A DNA stretch of 64,000 nt from QHXW01 sp035280425. GTDB taxonomy: Bacteria; Acidobacteriota; Terriglobia; Bryobacterales; Bryobacteraceae. The translations under genes were made by a program, and so were the position numbers. The notes beneath the pieces were generated by a model. The model had not been told where the DNA came from. It saw nothing but the letters and a program-made list of their open reading frames with translations, and did not search any database. This document shows, piece by piece, positions 35,642-43,692 of this stretch (positions are counted from its first letter, which is position 1; the number at the start of each line of letters is the position of its first letter). The stretch covers positions 186,001-250,000 of the forward strand of contig DATEFW010000024.1 of assembly GCA_035280425.1 (NCBI GenBank), in the 5' to 3' direction.

Positions 35642-37663
35642 ATGCGCATTCTGCTGGCGCAAAATTCCCGCTATTACCCGTCGCACGGGGGCGGCGATAA
35701 ATCGAACCGCCTGTTGATGCAGGCCTTAGCGGCACGCGGGCATACGTGCCTGGTGGTCGCGCGCACCAGCCGGTTCGGAGCGGCAGAGCACGAACTATTT
35801 CTGTCGGAGCTGGCATCGCGCGGGGTTAAGGCGAGTGCACGGGAATCCGGTGTCGCGATTTTCGAGCGCGCCGGCGTCGAGGTGCATACCGTAACCAACC
35901 ACCCGAGTTTTCGCGGATATTTCTCCGAAGCGGCGGCGCATTTCCGGCCGGACATCATTCTGGCTTCGACCGACGACCCGGCACAGCTTCTGCTCGAAGC
36001 GGCCATGCGTATGGAGACGGCCCGCGTAGTCTATCTCGCGCGTGCCACGCTGGCGCTTCCGTTTGGTCCGGATTGCGCATTTCCTAGCGAATCGAAGAGG
36101 GAAATGTTGCGGCGCGCCGCCGCGGTCGTGGGCGTGAGTGAATACGTGGCGGGTTACATCCGGCGCTCCGGCGGCATCGACGCCGTGCACGTGCCGATCT
36201 CGCTTCTCGAAGGTGGGCCGTACGCGCCGCTGGGCAAGTTCGAGAACGAATTCGTCACCATGGTGAATCCGTGCGCGGTGAAGGGCATTTCGATTTTTCT
36301 GGCGCTCGCGGAGCGCATGGCGGACGTCCACTTCGCCGCCGTGCCGATGTGGGGCACGAACGAGGAAGACCGGCGCGCGCTCGGCAAACATGCGAACATC
36401 ACGATCCTGCCTGCCGTCGATGACATCACGAAGCTGCTCGCGCGGACGCGCGTGCTTCTGGTTCCTTCGCTTTGGGCCGAGGCGCGATCGCGGATTGTAG
36501 TGGAAGCCATGCTGCACGCGGTGCCGGTGATGGCGAGCAACGTCGGCGGCATTGCGGAAGCGAAGCTCGGGGTGGATTACCTCATTCCCGTGCGGCCCAT
36601 CGAAAAATATCGGGAGCGGGTGGATGAACAGATGGTGCCGGTCGCCGAAGTCCCGGGGCAGGATATCGGGCCGTGGGAAGAAGCGCTCCGGAAGCTCGTG
36701 ACCGGCCGGCCGCATTACGAGCAATTGTCGCGAGCCTCGCGCGCTGCGGCGCTCGCCTATGCGGATCAACTCAGCATTGAGCCCTTCGAGCGCCTGCTTG
36801 TCGAAGTCATAAGCAGGCCGAAGAAATCCCACGCAGCGCCCGCGAGCATTGAAAATCCGGATCCCCTGGCGAAACTCTCAGCCGAAAAACGCCGCCTGCT
36901 GGCTTTGCGTTTGCGCGCAAAAACCTCGGAGGTTTGGTTTCCCTCCGCTGCCGATTCGGCGCAGGCCAGGCTGCGGTTGTTCTGCTTTCCGTACGCCGGC
37001 GGCGGCGTCGGCCTGTTTCGCGGATGGGCCGAATCTCTGCCGCACGGAATCGCAGTATGCCCGGCGCGATTGCCGGGCCGCGAAACGCGGCTTTCCGAAC
37101 CACCGATCGACCGTCTGGATCAATTGATCGGCCAGCTCGCTGACGCTATCACGACGTACCTGGACCGGCCGTTCGCGCTATTCGGGCACAGCCTGGGCGC
37201 GGCAATTGCCTTCGAACTGGCGCGCGTGCTCCACTGCCGCAATCAGATGCCCAAGTGTCTGTTCGTTGCAGGCGCGCGCGCGCCGCAGCTTCGCCGCGAC
37301 TATGTTCCACCTCCGGCGCCCTCCGATGAGGAACTTCTCAACGAGCTGCGCCGGCTTGATGGCATTCCGAAAGAACTTCTAGAGAACCGGGAGCTGATCG
37401 AACTCACTATGCCCGCGCTGCGCGCCGATTCCGCAATTTACCGCAACTATACTTATTCGGAAGCGCCGCCGCTCGATTGTCCGATCCGCGCATACGGGGG
37501 CGAGCGGGACGAGCGGATTACGCGCCGCGATATCGAAGGCTGGGCGGAGCAGACGACGCAAACATTCGCCGCAGAAATGTTGCCGGGCGGCCATTTCTTT
37601 CCACGAACGCATCAGGGAGAGTTTCTGAACGTGTTGGCGCGAGATCTGGCCGCGCTTCTATAG
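35642..37663 (+). CDS. GT4 glycosyltransferase fused to a type II thioesterase
   Basis: A 673-residue fusion. Residues about 1-385 are a GT4 transferase paralogous to the preceding gene (LLAQNSRYYPSHGGGDKSN; NPCAVKGISIFLALAERM; WAEARSRIVVEAM keeps E-x7-E). A linker with KLSAEKRRLLALRLRAK follows at about 400-425. Residues about 440-673 are a type II thioesterase: LFCFPYAGGGVGLFRGW, nucleophile elbow FGHSLGAAIAFELARVL (Ser517), the segment YGGERDERI, and the catalytic His in PGGHFFPRTH. Such thioesterases release or edit acyl groups on carrier proteins, which fits the FkbH-carrier protein two genes upstream. A GT-TE fusion is unusual. Confidence 0.9.
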   Translation: MRILLAQNSRYYPSHGGGDKSNRLLMQALAARGHTCLVVARTSRFGAAEHELFLSELASRGVKASARESGVAIFERAGVEVHTVTNHPSFRGYFSEAAAHFRPDIILASTDDPAQLLLEAAMRMETARVVYLARATLALPFGPDCAFPSESKREMLRRAAAVVGVSEYVAGYIRRSGGIDAVHVPISLLEGGPYAPLGKFENEFVTMVNPCAVKGISIFLALAERMADVHFAAVPMWGTNEEDRRALGKHANITILPAVDDITKLLARTRVLLVPSLWAEARSRIVVEAMLHAVPVMASNVGGIAEAKLGVDYLIPVRPIEKYRERVDEQMVPVAEVPGQDIGPWEEALRKLVTGRPHYEQLSRASRAAALAYADQLSIEPFERLLVEVISRPKKSHAAPASIENPDPLAKLSAEKRRLLALRLRAKTSEVWFPSAADSAQARLRLFCFPYAGGGVGLFRGWAESLPHGIAVCPARLPGRETRLSEPPIDRLDQLIGQLADAITTYLDRPFALFGHSLGAAIAFELARVLHCRNQMPKCLFVAGARAPQLRRDYVPPPAPSDEELLNELRRLDGIPKELLENRELIELTMPALRADSAIYRNYTYSEAPPLDCPIRAYGGERDERITRRDIEGWAEQTTQTFAAEMLPGGHFFPRTHQGEFLNVLARDLAALL

Positions 37664-38065
37664 CGCGGGCGCTCCGGCCGAAGCTCGCGGTCCGAGCCTT
37701 TTCCTCCTCGGCAACGGGCACCGCCGCCTGGTGTAGCGCCACTTGATATCTTTCAAAATGACGCCCTGCATGCACGTCCCCATGCAGTCTTTGCAGACGT
37801 TTCCGTAAAGATCCACCATCAGCAGGTCCGCTTTGGGTTTTTCGGGCGCGCCTCCATCCGGCGGCGACTGCGAAGGCGCCGCAGTAATGTCATACGCTTG
37901 GCCGGTTTTTGCGTCGGTCACGATCAGGCACCCGGCTTCCACACCTCTCCGCACGCAGGCCAGAATGTGGACATCGTATTTTGCCCGTTCCGGTCTTGGA
38001 GCCGATTCCTGGAAAGCCGCCAGGCTCACGGCGAGCAATAAAGTGGCGTACCGAAGATTGGTCAC
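37658..38065 (-). CDS. Exported Cys-containing protein of unknown function
   Basis: A 135-residue protein with an N-terminal signal (LRYATLLLAVSLAAFQES) and conserved-looking cysteines: ILACVRRGVEAGCLIV and NVCKDCMGTCMQGV. The latter could bind a metal or form disulphides in the periplasm. No family is recognised. It starts 4 bases after the stop of the sigma-54 regulator gene, so it is probably the last gene of that operon. Its 3' end overlaps the convergent GT4-thioesterase gene by 6 bases. Confidence 0.6.
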   Translation of the reverse strand: MTNLRYATLLLAVSLAAFQESAPRPERAKYDVHILACVRRGVEAGCLIVTDAKTGQAYDITAAPSQSPPDGGAPEKPKADLLMVDLYGNVCKDCMGTCMQGVILKDIKWRYTRRRCPLPRRKRLGPRASAGAPAL

Positions 38066-38069
38066 GAAA

Positions 38070-39416
38070 TCATTTTTCGCGGCTGATGCCCAGCGCGCGA
38101 ATCCGCTTGTGCAGATTCGTTCGCTCCATGCCGAGCGCCCGTGCGGCGCCGGAAACGTTCCAGTTGGCTTCTTCGAGCGCCCGCAGAATGTACTCGCGCT
38201 CGGCCGATGCGCGCGCTTCCTGCACGCTCGTGCGCTGGCCGCTTTCCCGCTGCAAGCGAATCTCGACGGGAATGGAATCGCGCGTCAACTGGTCGCCGGT
38301 CGAGAGAATGGCCATGCGCTCGATGGCATTGCGCAACTCGCGCGCATTACCCGGCCAGGGATAGCTTTCGAGAACCGGGTAGACATCGCCCGCGATTGCT
38401 TTTGGCTTGAAGTTATTGCGCGCGCAGAAATCTTCCAGAAAATAAGCCGCCAGCTCGCGGATGTCCTGCGGGCGCTCGCGCAGCGCCGGAACCCGGATGG
38501 GCACCACGCTGACCCGGTAATAGAGATCTTCGCGAAATTTCTCCTGCGATACCAGCGTGCTGAGGTCGCGGTTGGTCGCCGAGATTACACGAACCGTCAC
38601 GCGAATGGTCTGCTCGCCACCGACGCGGTGAAATTCGCCGGCTTGCAGCACGCGCAAGAGCTTGGCTTGCGAGGCGGCATGCAGATCGCCGATCTCATCC
38701 AGAAAGAGAGTTCCGCTGTCGGCCATCTCGAACTTGCCCCGCCGCATGCCTGCCGCGCCGGTGAATGCGCCCTTTTCGTGGCCGAAAAGCTCGCTCTCGA
38801 GGAGCTCGGTAGGTATGGCTGCACAATTCACTTTCACAAACGGGCCCGAGGCGAACGGGCTCAGCCGGTGAATGTGCTCGGCCAGCAGTTCTTTCCCGGT
38901 GCCCGACTCGCCGATCAGCAGAACGCGTGCGTCCGAGCGTGCGGCCATCGAGGCCTGCTCCACGGCGCGCAGGAACGCCGGGCTCGAACCGATCATCTTC
39001 GCATCGGACCCCACCAGCTCGCGCAGCCGCTCGTTCTCGCGACGCAGGCTCGAGTGCTCGAGTGCGTTCTTGAGCGCCACCAGCACTTTTTCGCGGCTGA
39101 GCGGCTTCTCCAGAAAATCGAACGCCCCCGCGCGCGTGGCCTCGACGGCATCGGCAATCGTCCCGTGCCCGGAAATCATGATCGCCGGCGCGCCTCCGCC
39201 ATTCAGATCGATGGACCGTAACAGATCGATGCCGCTGCCATCCGGCAGGCGCATGTCGAACAGGTATGCATCGGCGCGCGCACGGTCTGTGTTCGCCCGG
39301 AAATCCGCCACTGAGCGGCAAACCGAAACGGCGTAGCCCTCCCGCTCCAGGATCATCCGCAGCGAGCGGCCGATGTTCTCTTCGTCGTCAACGATCAGAA
39401 CTTTTTTCGATGCCAT
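38070..39416 (-). CDS. NtrX-like sigma-54-dependent response regulator
   Basis: A 448-residue NtrC-family activator. The receiver domain (KVLIVDDEENIGRSLRMIL) has phospho-acceptor Asp54 in LFDMRLPDGSG. The AAA+ domain has Walker A GESGTGKE and the sigma-54-contacting ELFGHEKGAFTGA. A Fis-type HTH closes the protein (NWNVSGAARALGMERTNLHK). On phosphorylation by the adjacent kinase it would activate RpoN promoters. The gene starts 29 bases inside the kinase gene, indicating coupling. Confidence 0.93.
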   Translation of the reverse strand: MASKKVLIVDDEENIGRSLRMILEREGYAVSVCRSVADFRANTDRARADAYLFDMRLPDGSGIDLLRSIDLNGGGAPAIMISGHGTIADAVEATRAGAFDFLEKPLSREKVLVALKNALEHSSLRRENERLRELVGSDAKMIGSSPAFLRAVEQASMAARSDARVLLIGESGTGKELLAEHIHRLSPFASGPFVKVNCAAIPTELLESELFGHEKGAFTGAAGMRRGKFEMADSGTLFLDEIGDLHAASQAKLLRVLQAGEFHRVGGEQTIRVTVRVISATNRDLSTLVSQEKFREDLYYRVSVVPIRVPALRERPQDIRELAAYFLEDFCARNNFKPKAIAGDVYPVLESYPWPGNARELRNAIERMAILSTGDQLTRDSIPVEIRLQRESGQRTSVQEARASAEREYILRALEEANWNVSGAARALGMERTNLHKRIRALGISREK

Positions 39417-40794
39417 TAGAGTTTGGCAGTACGAGGCGGAATCCGGCGCCGCCCAATTCGCTGTTGATGGGAATGATGTCGCCGCCGGAAGCGAGCGCGC
39501 TTTTCCGTGCGATGGAGAGCCCGAGACCCATGCCGTTTTTCTTGAATGAAATGGTCGGTTGGAACAGTGTGCCTCGTGCCGCTTCGCTTAAGCCCGGACC
39601 GGAATCGTGGACCTCCACCGCAGCCCTCCCGTTGGAGACGTGCGTCGCCGCCAGCACGTTTCCTCCCGGGCCGGCCGCCTCGGCGGCATTTTCCAGCAAA
39701 TTTACAAGTATTCCTTTGACCAGGTCCTCATCCGCCAAAGCGCGCGGTGATTCTCCAGAGAGGCGCATGGCGTACTGCACTTCGGGATGACCGGATTTCA
39801 AAAACGAAACCCGGTCCTCTACCACGGCGTTCAGGTCCAGATCGCGCGCGCGCACGGGCGGCTCGGATGAAAACTGCGAAAATGCGCGGACGCGCCGCTC
39901 CAGGCTTTCTACTTCGTCAATGACGATCTGCGCTGCCTGCTCGAGGAATTTCCGGTCCGCTCCGGCGTGCCGCGCCACCATTTCTTCAACCGTCAGCCGG
40001 ATCGGCGTCAGCGAATTCTTTACCTCGTGCGCCATCTTGCGGGCCAGCGTCTGCCAGCTAGCGAGCTGCGTCAGGTAAATCAGGCGGTCGCGATTCTGCT
40101 CGAGCTGTTCGGCGGAGTGGTTGAAGGCCGCGATGGCACGGCCGATCTCGTCCTCGCGGCGGCTGGTGAGGCGCACCGCGAAATTGCCCGCGGCGAGTTC
40201 GGCGAGTCCCTCGGTCAATTGCCCGATGGGACGGCTGATATGACGCGCCAGCAGGGCCAGAACAATGAGCGACGTCAACCAGATCGTTGAGGCCAGCAGC
40301 ACCCAGGTGTAGATAAAACCGCGGCGCAAATCGCGATTTTTCCCGGCATTGACCAGATCCCGCGCGCGCTGGTATTGCGCGCTCAGGCGATGCATGGCCA
40401 CGCTAAGCGGCCTGGAATAGACCAGCACCTCATTGGGCTGGCGGACAAAATAGTCGAGGCGTTCGCCGTCGCTTCCGGCAAGCGTGAATTGCTCCGCGTC
40501 TCCGCCTGCCCAGAAATTTTCCAGCGGCTCAGGCCATTGGGCGCGGTCGCGGACCGGATAACGGTGCGGAGTGATTTTTCCGGCCGCCGCGGCGCTCTTC
40601 AGATCCTCGCGCGCCTGCAGGTAATATTCGCGTCCGGTTGTTTCCAGGGATTTGGAGATGTCGTCCAGCTCGCCCGTGGAGCGGTATTGCAGGCTGCGGT
40701 CGATCAGCCGCGTCGTGATCCACAGCGTCGCCCCCCAGGGCACAAGAGTGGCAGCGAGAAAGATGACGATGAGTTTGCTTTGAAGCCGATTCAC
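39388..40794 (-). CDS. NtrY-like sensor histidine kinase
   Basis: A 468-residue membrane kinase. TM1 is at about 7-27 and TM2 at about 162-183, enclosing a periplasmic sensor region of about 130 residues. A HAMP domain follows (ISRPIGQLTEGLAELAAGNF), then HisKA with the phospho-acceptor His256 in RKMAHEVKNSLTPIRLTVEE, and a HATPase_c domain with N and G boxes (VNLLENAAEAAG, GMGLGLSIARK). The start overlaps the DUF4390 stop by 4 bases. It pairs with the NtrX-like regulator. The signal is unknown; the partner layout suggests an envelope or nitrogen-related input. Confidence 0.93.
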   Translation of the reverse strand: MNRLQSKLIVIFLAATLVPWGATLWITTRLIDRSLQYRSTGELDDISKSLETTGREYYLQAREDLKSAAAAGKITPHRYPVRDRAQWPEPLENFWAGGDAEQFTLAGSDGERLDYFVRQPNEVLVYSRPLSVAMHRLSAQYQRARDLVNAGKNRDLRRGFIYTWVLLASTIWLTSLIVLALLARHISRPIGQLTEGLAELAAGNFAVRLTSRREDEIGRAIAAFNHSAEQLEQNRDRLIYLTQLASWQTLARKMAHEVKNSLTPIRLTVEEMVARHAGADRKFLEQAAQIVIDEVESLERRVRAFSQFSSEPPVRARDLDLNAVVEDRVSFLKSGHPEVQYAMRLSGESPRALADEDLVKGILVNLLENAAEAAGPGGNVLAATHVSNGRAAVEVHDSGPGLSEAARGTLFQPTISFKKNGMGLGLSIARKSALASGGDIIPINSELGGAGFRLVLPNSNGIEKSSDR

Positions 40795-41396
40795 CCGCTT
40801 CGCGAACTCCGCCTCACTCTCTTAAAATCCGCCAGCCGTACCGGCCCGGCGACGGCTTCCCAGTGAGGCTGCTGCACGCGCGCGGGATTGCTGAAAATCT
40901 CGATTAGCCGCGCCAGGTTGATACCCGCTTCGCCGATCACACCCGCCTGGTCCTTCGGATCTTCCGCGCGCAGATCCAATCTTATCCAGAACGGTTTATC
41001 CGGTGCGATGCCATCGATGCCGACGGCCAGATTTTCCAGGCACCAGGATTCGGCGGCGTTCGCCGAAAGATGGGAAACCATCCGGTGCTCGCTGCCGGTC
41101 TGGGTCACCGAGAACCGTTCTTCCCACAGGTCATAACTCACAATGAAGCGGTCTACGGCGCGCTTGATCGCCGGCGCATTCACTTCGGTCGAAACAGAAA
41201 GCTGGGCGAGAAATACCACCGAGCCCCCGTCCTTGAGCCGTTCCAGCGGCTTGCCGGTCAAAAACTTAATTTGTGGAGCTTGAATGCGAAGATCGTCGCC
41301 ATCCAGGCGCACCCGGAGGGATTGGGCCGCCAGGCCCAGAGTGAACGGCGCGCTGACGCCCGCCACGAGCCACCATCTCCTGGTGACTTTTGCCAT
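40791..41396 (-). CDS. DUF4390 family protein
   Basis: A 201-residue exported protein (signal WWLVAGVSAPFTLGLAAQS) of the DUF4390 type: LKDGGSVVFLAQLSVSTEV, then RFIVSYDLWEERFSVT and LIEIFSNPARVQQPHW. In Proteobacteria DUF4390 genes also lie directly upstream of ntrYX, so it may be an accessory sensor of the kinase. Function unproven. Confidence 0.85.
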   Translation of the reverse strand: MAKVTRRWWLVAGVSAPFTLGLAAQSLRVRLDGDDLRIQAPQIKFLTGKPLERLKDGGSVVFLAQLSVSTEVNAPAIKRAVDRFIVSYDLWEERFSVTQTGSEHRMVSHLSANAAESWCLENLAVGIDGIAPDKPFWIRLDLRAEDPKDQAGVIGEAGINLARLIEIFSNPARVQQPHWEAVAGPVRLADFKRVRRSSRSG

Positions 41397-41413
41397 TTAA
41401 TCCATCATACCCG

Positions 41414-42664
41414 TCAATAGTTCATCCCCACCATAAAGGTCGGCGTAACGCGACCCTCCTTGATGGGAAACGCCATGGCAATCAGAAATGAGTTCTTGCG
41501 CAGCCCTACCCCGATGGAATGCCGCGCCACCACGTCCTGTCCAGCGTCCCAGATGGCGCCGATGTCATAGAAAATGTCGACCATGCCGTAGCGATAATCG
41601 AGAGAATTATGAACCAGGCGGCTTCCGCCCAGGGGATCGAGATCGTACTTGTTCCACCCCCGCATCAGCGAGCTTGTCCCGAGCACATATCGCTCAAAGA
41701 GCGGAGCGCGCCCGGTGATAAAACCGGCGACGGCTTCGTCGGTTAACGTGTGGCGCCCGCGCGTGATCGAATAGCGCAGCTCCCAGCGGTGGCGTGCATA
41801 GACGAAATCGCTGTTCAAAACCCTGGTGGCCGCGCGCAGGCTGTAAGCCGCCGCCAGCTCCTGTTGATTGGCGTCTGTCTCCTCCATGTGCCGCTCATAG
41901 CGCAGAGTTGTAATGGCGGCGTTGGCGGATTGAGTACGCGCGGCCGGAAACTGGGTGTCGAAATTTTGGAAGCCGGCGCCAAACGAAAGAGTTAAAGGTT
42001 TGGCGAGAACGATCGTCGCCACCGGCTCGAAGTTCTGGCGTGTGCGGTAGATGCCCGGCATATCCGGCGCACGGTCGATCGCCTCGCGTGTGGCGGGATT
42101 CCATTGCTCATGGTAGGTGTCGAACTCGAAGCGCAGGCGCAAACGATCGGTTCCCAGGCGCCGATCTTCATAACGGGTTCTCAGGCCGGCGAAGCGCTCG
42201 GCCAGTTCGTCGCCGTCGCTCACCAGGCCCGCAACGACACGTTGGTTCCCTGAGGTCAGCGCGCCTTGAACATCCGCGCTCCATCCTTCGCTCGAATGAT
42301 ACAGAAACTTGGGAACCGAAAGGTCAAACTGGTTCTTCCTGCGCCCTACCTCCATCACCACGCGAACATGCCCGGGAAGGCTGCCCTTAAGCACCTTTTG
42401 TGTGACGTCGCGGACGTGCAGTTCCTCGCGCATGCGGCGCGCCAGATCGTTCAGCGCAGTTGGGTTCAATTTCTGGCCGATCAACTCTTGCAGATCGCGC
42501 CGGAGCCTGCCGCTAATGTGAGATTCCACATCCGGCGGGACCTCTACCGCTTCCACGGTGTACTGTGAATTGACGTTGAATTCGACCGGCTGGAGTACCG
42601 GCTGTTGATTCCTGGCCCATAGACCCATCCCCGGGATCAGGAGGAAAAACAGCGCGAATTTCAT
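41414..42664 (-). CDS. Outer-membrane beta-barrel protein of the BamA/TamA (Omp85) superfamily
   Basis: A 416-residue protein with a signal peptide (KFALFFLLIPGMGLWA), one POTRA-like segment (residues about 35-110, ISGRLRRDLQELIGQKL) and a barrel. Near the C-terminus SSLMRGWNKYDLDPLGG matches the conserved L-R-G-[WFY] loop of Omp85 barrels, and the protein ends in a hydrophobic strand closing with Tyr (PTFMVGMNY), the outer-membrane insertion signal. It is much shorter than BamA (about 800), so a single-POTRA member is likely. It lies 17 bases upstream of the DUF4390 gene. Confidence 0.85.
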   Translation of the reverse strand: MKFALFFLLIPGMGLWARNQQPVLQPVEFNVNSQYTVEAVEVPPDVESHISGRLRRDLQELIGQKLNPTALNDLARRMREELHVRDVTQKVLKGSLPGHVRVVMEVGRRKNQFDLSVPKFLYHSSEGWSADVQGALTSGNQRVVAGLVSDGDELAERFAGLRTRYEDRRLGTDRLRLRFEFDTYHEQWNPATREAIDRAPDMPGIYRTRQNFEPVATIVLAKPLTLSFGAGFQNFDTQFPAARTQSANAAITTLRYERHMEETDANQQELAAAYSLRAATRVLNSDFVYARHRWELRYSITRGRHTLTDEAVAGFITGRAPLFERYVLGTSSLMRGWNKYDLDPLGGSRLVHNSLDYRYGMVDIFYDIGAIWDAGQDVVARHSIGVGLRKNSFLIAMAFPIKEGRVTPTFMVGMNY

Positions 42665-42772
42665 GCCGCGGAAAATGCAATATCGCGGCCAGAGCTTAAA
42701 TGTCTGTTTTTCAGAGAGTTAAGAGGGGACGCCCTGTGGTTTGCGATCACAGGTGTGCCGTGTGGGGCGGAA

Positions 42773-43159
42773 TTAGAGGGCTTTGGCTAGTTCCGTGGCA
42801 AAAGCGCTTCGGGCAGCCTGCTCTTTTTCTTTGGGCCGCTTGTGACGACGCCGGACTTGCCCATCATGAGCCGGGGCGACGGCCGCGGCTGCGGCCTGGA
42901 CTTTGCCTCTCGCCGGCTGCGCGGGGTTGGCGCGAAGCAGCTTGCCTTCGAGCGGGGCTCGGTCGAAACGGCGGATAATGGCCTGCATCTCTTCCGCGGT
43001 GGGCGCCTCTACAAAGGCGAACCCTTTGGATTCTTGGGTTTCGTGATTGCGGATGACCTTAATGGAATCCGCGACAAGGTCTTCCGCCGTCAGCCATCCT
43101 TTGATGTCGTCGGCGGTGACCCACACTGGTAGGTTTCCGAGAAATACGGTGAAACTCAT
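42773..43159 (-). CDS. RRM-domain RNA-binding protein
   Basis: A 128-residue protein with a single RNA-recognition motif at residues about 3-80: RNP2 VFLGNL and RNP1 KGFAFVEA. A basic Lys/Arg/Ala-rich tail follows (HDGQVRRRHKRPKEKEQ). Bacterial RRM proteins of this size are often cold- or stress-induced and bind mRNA. Transcribed alone; the ATG at 43159 is preceded by an AT-rich stretch with TATAAC. Confidence 0.9.
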   Translation of the reverse strand: MSFTVFLGNLPVWVTADDIKGWLTAEDLVADSIKVIRNHETQESKGFAFVEAPTAEEMQAIIRRFDRAPLEGKLLRANPAQPARGKVQAAAAAVAPAHDGQVRRRHKRPKEKEQAARSAFATELAKAL

Positions 43160-43272
43160 TCAGTAAATGTTATACCTCGCTGGTTTGGATTTGGCTTTCA
43201 AAAGGGAAGGATCCGATCAACTGCCACACTAATAATAGCAGAGAGCGCAAGCGGATTGCAAAAATATTCCGG

Positions 43273-43317
43273 GGCGTTAGCCGCTGGAAACCGCCCTGTC
43301 GGTGGCCTGCTAACGCC
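43273..43317. repeat. Inverted repeat with internal hairpin between the RRM and CxxC genes
   Basis: GGCGTTAGC (43273-43281) and its perfect complement GCTAACGCC (43309-43317) enclose a loop with a further ACCG/CGGT stem (43290-43293, 43300-43303). It could be an RNA leader structure for the gene at 43410, a small mobile-element remnant or a terminator. No T-run follows. Confidence 0.5.
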
Positions 43318-43409
43318 TGGTGTCCCCGCTAAGTTCTTAAAGTTTTCCCGCATCGGCATGAGCTTTGCCGCCATCCAAATACGCGTACATAGATGGAAGG
43401 GGAAAGACG

Positions 43410-43595
43410 ATGCTGGCGAAGAGATTGTCGGAGCTATGGTGCGAATTGGTTCACGACGCGCCGATGTGGCCCATCCACGGGCACTACCACTGCCGGACCT
43501 GTGGGCGGGAGCACCTGGTGCCGTGGGAGCAAAGCGCCGAGACGCCGAAGCAGGCGGGCGTTCAATTCCTGAAACAAGCGTTGGGGCACAGGTAA
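43410..43595 (+). CDS. Small CxxC protein
   Basis: A 61-residue protein, MLAKRLSELWCELVHDAPMW followed by a zinc-ribbon-like pair CRTCGREHLVPWE. The ATG at 43410 is preceded by AAGGGGA at about 6 bases. An upstream in-frame ATG at 43365 has no such site. Short Cys-pair proteins with this plan occur in Solibacter-type genomes; the role is unknown. Confidence 0.6.
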   Translation: MLAKRLSELWCELVHDAPMWPIHGHYHCRTCGREHLVPWEQSAETPKQAGVQFLKQALGHR

Positions 43596-43599
43596 GCGT

Positions 43600-43692
43600 A
43601 TGTGGATCGCGCACGCACTGATGGCACTTGTGGTTATTTCCCTTGGCCTTTCAACCCTTTCTTACCCGCCGCCCTCGGAGCGCCGCCGCTAA
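43600..43692 (+). CDS. Possible 30-residue single-pass membrane peptide
   Basis: A short frame starting MWIAHALMALVVISLGLS, a single hydrophobic helix, and ending in SERRR. It begins 5 bases after the stop of the CxxC gene. Only the composition supports it, so it may be chance; it touches the convergent cytochrome gene. Confidence 0.25.
   Translation: MWIAHALMALVVISLGLSTLSYPPPSERRR

Noticed and set aside
34220..35686. 488-codon minus-strand frame
   Set aside because: Opposite the GT4 gene; Arg/His-rich with no start context.
32030..37663. Genomic island with tRNA attachment sites
   Set aside because: No integrase and no visible repeat of the tRNA 3' end downstream; only the position suggests it.
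37833..39221. 462-codon plus-strand frame
   Set aside because: Antisense to the Cys protein and the sigma-54 regulator, whose domains are unambiguous.
43273..43317. Integron attC-like site (GTTAGC ... GCTAAC)
   Set aside because: The core sites are in the wrong order and do not fit the RYYYAAC...GTTRRRY pattern; no integrase or cassette array is present.
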